NCBI RefSeq assembly: GCF_030936135.1
Contig: NC_082596.1
Coordinates: 2,084,155 to 2,148,154, forward strand
DNA from: Gavia stellata
Lineage: Eukaryota; Chordata; Aves; Gaviiformes; Gaviidae
Reading direction: 5' to 3'
DNA length: 64,000 nucleotides
Shown here: in pieces, positions 57,501 to 64,000 of the stretch
How positions within the stretch are numbered: position 1 is the stretch's first letter
Layout of the letters: each line of letters opens with the position of its first letter
Position numbers and translations under genes: made by a program
Notes under the pieces: model-generated
What the model was told of the DNA's origin: nothing
The model's input: the letters and a program-made list of their open reading frames with translations, nothing else
Databases searched by the model: none

Positions 57501-58073
57501 CTCAAACCCTTGCCCATATTTATACTGAAGCCTCACCTTCTGGTTTTTGGAGCTTCCAGCAGCCAGCTGGGAGGTTTTAGGGATGGCAGGAGCTCAGGAT
57601 GAACATACCCCACCACGTCCCTGAGGGGACAGGTTGGCAGCTTAAGTAGAGGGTGTTGGTTCAAGTCTTTGCCCATGCTTGCACTGCCCTGTGCCATGTG
57701 ACTGTCATTAACATCTTAGTCTTATAAAGCGGCGTGTCAGTCCCCTCCATCCTGCGGTGTGGTGTGAGAAGGAACAGGTGACAGGCGACCGCCTATGGGT
57801 CCAAACGATATGTACTGCTCTCTGTCAGGCCTCATGGCTCTCCCCACCAGGAATGCATATCCCCTTTCCCCGTTCACCCTCTCCATTGACCTTCTTAAAG
57901 ACATAAAGTCGTTATTTCCCCTACCTGGGGATTACCAGGTCTTTCTGCATTGATGCCTTTCCCCTCCCCTCCCAGGCATTTCCCAGGGGTCCCTGCAGTG
58001 TTGGGAATGCAGCGGTCTTACCCAACTCCACGTATGCCAGGCCAAGCAGGAGTCCAACCAGAAGTGTCTTCAT
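54289..58073 (-). CDS. SLURP1/LYPD2-like Ly6 protein with predicted GPI anchor (three coding exons)
   Basis: Exons (minus strand) 58073-58022, 55149-55030 and 54500-54289 join to 127 residues. Residues 1-18 are a signal peptide ([18 protein letters not shown]). The mature protein starts [11 protein letters not shown] and has ten Ly6 cysteines. [19 protein letters not shown] and VTRSC echo human SLURP1. The exon 2-3 junction and YSDLC also echo LYPD2. There is one sequon (NIT). Two oddities stand out. The last cysteine is followed by Thr ([11 protein letters not shown]) where the family has Asn. And about 25 residues beyond it form a hydrophobic GPI-type tail ([14 protein letters not shown] core), whereas mammalian SLURP1 is secreted and stops just after that cysteine. 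Splice sites are GT/AG and introns phase 1. It converges on LYPD2. The exact orthology (SLURP1, a LYPD2 duplicate or a bird-specific paralogue) is unresolved, so no symbol is given. Confidence 0.9.
54501..55029 (-). other. Intron 2 of the SLURP1-like gene (529 bp)
   Basis: The donor is gtaagttt at 55029 and the acceptor ctgtttcag at 54501. About 190 bp of the intron is a CR1 fragment lying only about 25 bp from the donor. Confidence 0.9.
54815..55004 (-). repeat. Internal CR1 LINE fragment in intron 2 of the SLURP1-like gene
   Basis: It matches the CR1 stretch 'tcttgtcctgtcgctagtca' through 'acttgtgctccagacccctc' to 'accagcttcgttgc', reversed, so it has the same sense as the host gene. It lacks the CR1 3' UTR and tail at its low-coordinate end, unlike normal CR1 copies that are truncated only at the 5' end. 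Roughly 100 bp are almost identical to the copy at 39.8 kb. Confidence 0.9.
55030..55149 (-). CDS. SLURP1-like gene, coding exon 2 (first half of Ly6 domain)
   Basis: 120 bp, acceptor ctctgcag and donor gtaagt on the minus strand, phase 1 at both ends. It encodes the stretch from [11 protein letters not shown] to TTTLHSIDS. Confidence 0.93.
55150..58021 (-). other. Intron 1 of the SLURP1-like gene (2.9 kb)
   Basis: GT-AG intron with donor gtaaga at 58021. It contains an A tract at about 56852-56866 and no recognised repeat or nested gene. Confidence 0.85.
58022..58073 (-). CDS. SLURP1-like gene, coding exon 1 (signal peptide)
   Basis: 52 bp from ATG at 58073, with A at -3, to the donor ttgg|gtaaga. 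It ends in phase 1. Size and phase are identical to exon 1 of LY6E and LYPD2. Confidence 0.92.
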
Positions 58074-58126
58074 GCTGAGAGCAGATCCGTGCAGTCAGGA
58101 CAGTAAAGACAGCTGCTCCCAGGGAG

Positions 58127-58134
58127 CTTTATAT
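58127..58134 (-). promoter_or_regulatory. TATA box of the SLURP1-like gene
   Basis: On the minus strand the sequence reads catATATAAAGctc, a near-perfect TATA box 55-60 bp before the start codon. It predicts transcription starting at about 58098-58103 and a 5' leader of only about 25-30 nt. This fits a regulated, tissue-restricted gene and differs from the CpG-island promoter of LY6E. Confidence 0.75.
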
Positions 58135-58390
58135 GTTTTCCCACCCTCCACCTCCTGTTGATCCTGTGGGCGGATTCCCTCGGGCTGATTAAGGGAGAGC
58201 TCAGCTCCAGTCTGGATTGGGATTTGTAGAGGAACAAGTTCCCCGAGGAGGTGACGTCACCGCAACGAGCAGACTCCTGCCGTACATCATCCCTTTTTCA
58301 GGTTTATGTCCTGCAGCTGGTCCCATGGAAAAGGAAAAACACATCTTGCCCTGCAAGGGGTGGCCACATGCTGTTGCTTGGATGGGGAAT

Positions 58391-59516
58391 TGTATTGGGT
58401 TTGCGTGGCAGCGTTTTGGTAGCGGGGGGGGCTACAGGGGTGGCTTCTGTGAGAAGCTGCTAGAAACTTCCCCTATATCTGATAAAGCCAATGCCAGCCG
58501 GCTCCGAGTCGGACCTGCCACTGGCTAAGGCTGAGCCCATCAGCAACAGTGGTAGCGCCTCTGTGATAACATATTTAAGAAGGGGGGCAGAAAACTGTGC
58601 AACGGCAGCTGGAGAAGAGAGGAGTGAGAATATGTGAGAGAAACAACTCTGCAGACACCAAGGTCAGTGAAGAAGGAGGGTGAGGAGAGGCTCCAGGCAC
58701 CGGAGCAGAGATTCCCCTGCAGCCCCTGGTGAAGACCATGGTGAGGCAGGCTGTGCCCTGCAGCCCACGGAGGTCCACGGTGGAGCAGATATCCACCTGC
58801 AGCCCGTGAAGGACCCCACGCTGGAGCAGGTGGATGCCCAAAGGAGGCTGTGATCCTGTGGGAAGCCCACGCTGGAGCAGGCTCCTGGCAGGACCTGTAG
58901 ACGTGTGGAGAGAGGAGCCCACGCTGGAGCAGGTTTTCTGGCAGGACTTGTGACCCCGCAGGGGACCCACGCTGGAGCAGTCTGTTCCTGAAGGACTGCA
59001 CCCCGTGGAAGGGACCCATGCTGGAGCAGTTCGTGAAGAATTGCAGCCTGTGGGAAGGACGCGTGTTGGAGAAGTTCATGGAGAACTGTCTCCCATGGGA
59101 GGGACCCCACACTGGAGCAGGGGAAGAGTGTGAGGAGGAAGGAGCGGCAGAGACAATGTGTGATGAACTGACCTCAACCCCCATTCCCCGTCCCCCTGTG
59201 CCGCTCGGGGGGAAGAGGTAGAAAATAGGGAGTGAATTTGAGCTGGGGAAGAAGGGAGGGGTGGGGGAAGGTGTTTTTTTAAGATTTGGGTTTATTTTCT
59301 CATTATCCTACTCTGATTTTGATTGGTAATAAATTAAACTAATTTCCCCACATCAAGTCTATTTTGCCCATGATGGTAATTGGTGAGTGATCTCCCTATG
59401 TCCTTATCTCGACCTACGAGCCTTTTCCTCATATTTTCTCTCTCCTGTCCAGTTGAGGAAGGGGAGTGAGTGAGTGGCTGTGTGGTGATTAGTCCGTCTG
59501 GGACTAAACTACGACA
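58391..59516 (+). mobile_element. Solo LTR of an endogenous retrovirus, 1126 bp
   Basis: The element is bounded by TGTATTGGGTTTGCG...CTACGACA and flanked by a perfect 5-bp duplication GGAAT (58386-58390 and 59517-59521). It has a TATA-like site (tatttaag, about 58573) and AATAAA at 59328-59333 in the + orientation. Between them lies an internal array of about 50-bp units each carrying 'cccacgctggagcag' (near 58815, 58867, 58918, 58966, 59016 and 59105). No internal viral genes are present. It resembles an LTR type common in birds, as I recall. It starts about 260 bp upstream of the SLURP1-like TATA box and points away from it. Confidence 0.9.
58815..59120. repeat. Tandem array inside the LTR, about 50-bp units
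   Basis: Six imperfect units share 'cccacgctggagcag'. The array keeps a long frame open on the minus strand by periodicity alone; this is not a gene. Confidence 0.8.
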
Positions 59517-59521
59517 GGAAT

Positions 59522-62500
59522 GTGACAAGGTATGTTTGTTCATTCAAGTCTGGCTCCGCGAGCCAAGAGCTGGGTTGTGTCACATGTGTTGCATTGGGCA
59601 ACAACAGCTAAGATGCAAGCGGCAGCAGGCTGGGCTTCCATGCACGTTGGCTCAGCCTCACCAAAGCCTGTGCCATGTTTTGATGCCTACTGCTCTCTGG
59701 GCTGGCAGGCAGGAAGTTGGCGTGGCTGGGTTTGCCCGAAGCATGTCTATTTTCCCAAATCCAGTGCAAAAGCAAGCCTGGTTTCAGGCTCCCAGGGGCT
59801 TAGTTATTTACTGAGCCCTGGTGCTGAGCTGCTGGGCATGGGAGTCACTGAAAGGCCAGTGGAGGTAGGCATGGGAGATGGTGCTTCCAAGTCTGGGATT
59901 TGGATATGTCATTTTGTTTCAGGTCCCGGGTCATGCTGGCAGAGCAGGGCGCTGTGCCTTCTTTTGTAAAGCTGTCAACTATTTACCAAATTTTATTCTG
60001 AAGCTGGGAAATAAACCCAACGTGGAGAAATGGATCAATTTTCCCACTGCAGTACCTTCCTGATAGAAAATTTTGCTTTATATGTTTTAAGTCAACCTTT
60101 TCAAACATAATTTTTTTTTTTGTATCTTATACAATATTTGTGGAAACAGCTTGAAAAGCTTGCAGTTAGGGAGAAATGCTTTGCTCCTCTATTTTGACTG
60201 CACCAATGGCATTCTACATTTCATAGGAAAAGTTGATAGACTTCTTGGTGTTTTTGTTGTGATCCAGGGTGGAAAACCCCAGCATTATGCAATTTCCCAT
60301 AAAACAGCTGCATAAGCCAAAGAAGAAAAGTTTGTGAATCACTGTGAAGCACTTGGAGACTTCAGGGATGGAGACAAGGTGAGTGCACAAGCTGATTTAA
60401 TGACTGGGGGTTTGCTTGTCACAGGCTCATTGCGACGATGCACGTGGACATTGCTACCATTTCCAGCAGCCTATCCTTTTTCCCAGTTTGAGAGTGGGGC
60501 TTTTTGGGACTGATCCCTAAAGGGTTCTCAGTAACTTGAGAAGAATTGCTAATGAAAATTTCCACAGTCATGGAGGACGCAAAGCTGACCTAGCTGGGGC
60601 AGCGGGATCAGTACTGTGCCATTGGAAAGGGAGGGAAAGACGTGCACCCTAATGCTTGCTTAGCTGTGAGAGTGCAAGCCATTATTTATCTTTATTTTAT
60701 CTTGCTGTGCTGTCAGAGACCAGGTACATAAAGAAAAACAACACAAACATACCTCCCTGGGTATATAGGAAAGCCACCAGACCTGGTCACGTCCAGATCC
60801 TTTCTTGTAACTGGGCGGTTCAAGGCACATTTGAGCACTATCATCTTAATTAACAGCCATGAAACTGGAAAAGATCCAGTGCTTTAAGCATTCAAGGTGG
60901 TTATGCCTCAACAGGTAAGCACAGCGGGGTTGGCACTCCAGTGTTCACAACACTAAAATGCTACTTGGCAGATTGTATGTAGCTTGCAGAAATGGAGATG
61001 TCCACCCAGGCATGTTGTAATGGTCTGCCCGTGCTTGAAAGGCATTGCATACTGAGAAAGCTTTGGAATAAATCAGTGTGGTTAAAGGAATAGTGATATA
61101 AATAGGAAACTAAATGAGTCTGTCCAGCTTGGTGGAGGCTGTCCATCACTGTGGAGATGGGATGCATGAGCACGGTAGGATTGTTTGCCTCTGGCCGGTG
61201 CAAAGCCACTTAACTCTGTCTAGTGGCTTCAAGAGGTTTGGGATTTGGCTGTAAGGCAGAACATCGGGAAACTACCAGAGCTGGGGTTGTTAAAGCTCCT
61301 GCAGACTGGCTGAGTGTGCGGGAGTGCCAGACTTCAGGGAGAGAGAATTTGGGAGTGTGCCAGTAAAAATGCGGAGGGAAGGGAAAACCTACAGGTATTA
61401 TTAATTGATCTAAAGATAACTAGGAGCCTATGGTGAGATAGAGCCCTGAAAACAAAAACAAAACCAAACACAAACACAGTTGATGTCAAGTTGTGCATTC
61501 GGGTGTAAGGGAGGCTGTTAGCAGGGTGATTAGGGAAATGCTAGCACCCTAGCATGAAGCCCTGGTGGCTTCTCACCTGGAACTTCATTGTCCTTGTCAA
61601 GAAAAAAAAAAAGCAGATGGAAACTAATGGGAAGACTGGGAGAACAGGATTCACACCAAAAGATGACACTGGAAAACATTGGCCCCTTTTAGTTTGGCAG
61701 AACAGAGGTTGGGTGGAGATACGATTCCCCCCCCCCCCCCCCCCGAAATACATTGAAAGCATTGAAAACAGAGCTACAGAAAGAAAAAACTCCTTAAGCT
61801 AAAATGTCACACTGAACTAGAGCTGAGTTAGGACTAGCACAAATTAAATTAGACTGGTAATGAGAGGTAGGTTCTTAAATGCTAGGAAAAATTGAGTCCC
61901 TTCTAAAAGCAAAGGCAGGGTAGAAATCCCACCTGCTTTAAGATGGAACTTGATAAACATGTGAAAGAAGTGGTTTGATATAGTAGTTAGGACAGTCTTA
62001 GACAGCTCGTAGGATTCAGGTGGACCTAAATTCCCATCTGTCTTTGTCAGTGGTGGAATAAGCCCTGAGCAAGGTTTTGAATGCTGACTGACAGGAGCCT
62101 TAAGGGACTCCAGTTGAAATGTCATTTCAGGTCTGAAGATCTGAGAATATAAATGAGGTGTGGTGTGTAGGGAGAAAGGCTGGTGTGCCAAAAGCCTCTC
62201 TGAATTTTCAGTGGTATCAATCCAAAACCACTACCAGCCTGTCCCTGTGAGACTGTCCTTACTTATAAGGTAATCTAGGTAGATATACTGTCTCTCTGCT
62301 TATCACATATGCAAGGAAAGGCAGGTGATGTAATTTCAGTGTTCACAGGCAAGAAGGCGATGTGCTTTATAACTATCTGATTAACTTCTATTATTAACTT
62401 CCATTACAGTTAATTCTTGTTTGAATGAAAAAGAAACCAAATTTTGTGGAGATGTCCTGTGACAGGGAGCATACACTAAGCTTTGATAAGCTGTTGGAGT

Positions 62501-62561
62501 GCTTGGTTATCAGCCATGTGTAAAATAACTGCTGTGTAAAATATTCCTACTCTGATTATAC
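59522..62561. other. Intergenic DNA, no gene recognised
   Basis: No Ly6 exon, other family or RNA gene was recognised. An 18-base C run sits at 61727-61744, and short A or T tracts lie near 60110-60120 and 61602-61612. Confidence 0.45.
61727..61744. repeat. Poly(C) run of 18 bases
   Basis: Uninterrupted C homopolymer. The exact length is unreliable in sequencing. Confidence 0.9.
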
Positions 62562-62815
62562 AGCTTCTACAGCCAGTGGCTCTCCTTACACCCCTCTACT
62601 AAACTTAATTGCTCACTGTTGCAGTTTTCCTCTCCCCGATGGAGATGCATTTTGTCTAGGATAACCCTTTGATAGACTTTGGTGGACTCTTTGACTCCTT
62701 CTCTGCAAGGTCTGTCCTCCAGGGCTTTAATCCTTCTGGTGGTCCTTCTCTGAACCACATCTGTTTTACCATGTTCTCTCTTGCATTGCCCAACCCAAAA
62801 CTAGGTGTTGTCTTG
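62562..62815 (-). repeat. Possible old CR1/L3-type LINE remnant, reversed
   Basis: The stretch 'ctccagggctttaatccttc' then 'tggtggtccttctctgaacc', followed by 'gcccaacccaaaactagg', resembles old CR1 sequence read in reverse. Divergence is high, and neither edge nor tail is clear. Confidence 0.4.
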
Positions 62816-64000
62816 TAGCAACAGCCACTTCAGTCCCAGGTATAAGCAGAACGTGTCCTTCTGCCGTGAGATGAGGATCAAACAACTGTGTTTGACACTG
62901 TGGCCATGGCATCGTAGCCATGGCATCAGTCTATGTGATGTCAATGTCTTTCTTGGGAGCTGCTTCTCAGGACGGAGTCTGCCATCAGGTTTCCAGATAT
63001 CATGGTGATGACTGGAGTATAGGAAAATAGAGAGACTACTGATGAGCGTATTGAGCCAACTTGAGTTTGGCTCCTGTGATTCAGGGAGCGTAGATTTTTG
63101 CTGGGCACCATTTGGATGACTGTGTCTGTGGGCTCTATATCTTCATCTGTGACTCAGCAGCGGGAAACCATGCTGTCCGTGACCATGGCTGCAGTGATGC
63201 TTGATGATGTTTTCAGCTAATCGAAGCTTCCACCTCTCATGGGTGTGTGCTAATAACAAGACTATAAGCTTGTTCAGGTGGAGTTGCTCTCCACCCTCCT
63301 GATGAAACTCTGCCACTGGGCAGAAAGGAATGCAGGTTTCATTGGGCTGGAGAACGGTGAAAGTGTGAGCATGACTCGGTGAGCACCCTTCCCCTAGGAG
63401 CTCTTTAGGTCTTCCAGGGGCTGTTTGATACAAAAAACATATGTCTCCACATAGGGGAGTATCAAAGAGAAATCCAGAGTCCCAGCGCTGACTCAGTTAA
63501 TCTGTAAAGAGCTCTGACCCCTTTCCTCCCATGTTTGCGCTTCATTTTTGTGCTTTGCGCACCCTGTCTGAAGATGTGAGATGGGAAATTGAACCTCTCC
63601 AAACAGAGAAGGAAATTGTATTCACATCTCCCGAGTTCTGGCTTAAGCACACTAAGCCCTAGGCTAAAAAGCAGGTACACTTCTGCAGATGGGAGGAAAT
63701 CCTCCAGCCCTGCTGTATTTTTAGAAAAAGAAGTGAGCTCTGTTCAGTGCTCTGAGAGAAAAAGGGACTCTAGGGACATGGACTGTACATCTGCAGGTTC
63801 CTCTTCTTCTAGCCGCAGGGCTGAGAACAATCCCTTCAGGCATCACCTCACTTGCTCAGCTCTGGGAATGTAAGTCTCCCAGGCATTTGCAAAGGGCATG
63901 TGAAGTGTCCAACATATGGTTCTGTACTGCACCCTGAAGGGATGGATATCTACAGGTCAAGCATTTTAGGGATCCTTTAACCTGTACCGGTCCTACCATG
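62816..64000. other. Right flank, no gene recognised
   Basis: No recognisable family. A splice-like pair (tcttctag at 63805-63812, gtaagt at 63870) frames a 57-bp open segment whose translation resembles nothing I know, so it is not called as a gene. Confidence 0.4.

Noticed and set aside
58540-59184. Minus-strand frame of 214 residues with repeated SSVGS-type motifs
   Set aside because: It is antisense to the tandem array inside a solo LTR. The periodic DNA keeps the frame open.
59878-60063. Plus-strand frame ending in a protein-like stretch (NYLPNFILKLGNKPNVEKW)
   Set aside because: The composition looks plausible, but no family was recognised and no partner exon or acceptor could be supported.
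63813-63869. 57-bp segment between a good acceptor and a gtaagt donor
   Set aside because: Splice-like pairs are common by chance, and the translation matches no known family.
1-64000. CRISPR arrays, tRNA, rRNA or bacterial operons
   Set aside because: None was seen. The spliced genes, CR1 and LTR elements show vertebrate nuclear DNA.

Overview
The window is nuclear DNA from a bird. It holds three short, intron-split Ly6/uPAR (three-finger) genes spaced widely in non-coding DNA. Repeats are mostly CR1 LINE fragments, the dominant retroposon of bird genomes, plus two solo endogenous-retrovirus LTRs of types common in neoavian genomes. The predicted LY6E protein is very close to the bird protein as I know it. 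The lineage (probably a non-galliform bird) is inference from the LTR types.

Layout. 1-7.4 kb: non-coding, with an old CR1 remnant, a reversed CR1 tail and two minisatellite-like stretches. 7.4-13.94 kb: LY6E on the + strand, with a GC-rich CpG-island promoter, three coding exons and a poly(A) signal. 14-28.1 kb: intergenic, with a 1.8-kb CR1 copy at about 21.2-23.0 kb. 28.29-37.1 kb: LYPD2 on the + strand; its 6.9-kb first intron carries a CR1 copy split by a complete 621-bp solo LTR. 37.1-54.3 kb: intergenic, with CR1 pieces and a pentanucleotide microsatellite. 54.29-58.07 kb: a minus-strand SLURP1/LYPD2-like gene with a clear TATA box, a predicted GPI-anchor tail and an altered family hallmark residue. 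58.39-59.52 kb: a complete 1126-bp solo LTR just upstream of that promoter. 59.5-64 kb: no recognised gene.

The three genes share one design. A 52-bp coding exon encodes the signal peptide, a 120-bp exon encodes the first half of the Ly6 domain, and a 209-212-bp last exon encodes the second half plus a hydrophobic GPI-anchor signal. Both introns are phase 1 in every gene. Each mature domain has ten cysteines. This fits tandem duplication within the locus that corresponds to the mammalian SLURP1-LYPD2-LYNX1-LY6D-LY6E cluster. The products are expected to be small, disulphide-rich, lipid-anchored surface proteins. No bacterial-type system, CRISPR array, tRNA or rRNA was seen. The points most worth following are the GPI-tailed SLURP1-like protein that lacks the usual CN motif, and the retroelements close to its promoter and a splice site.
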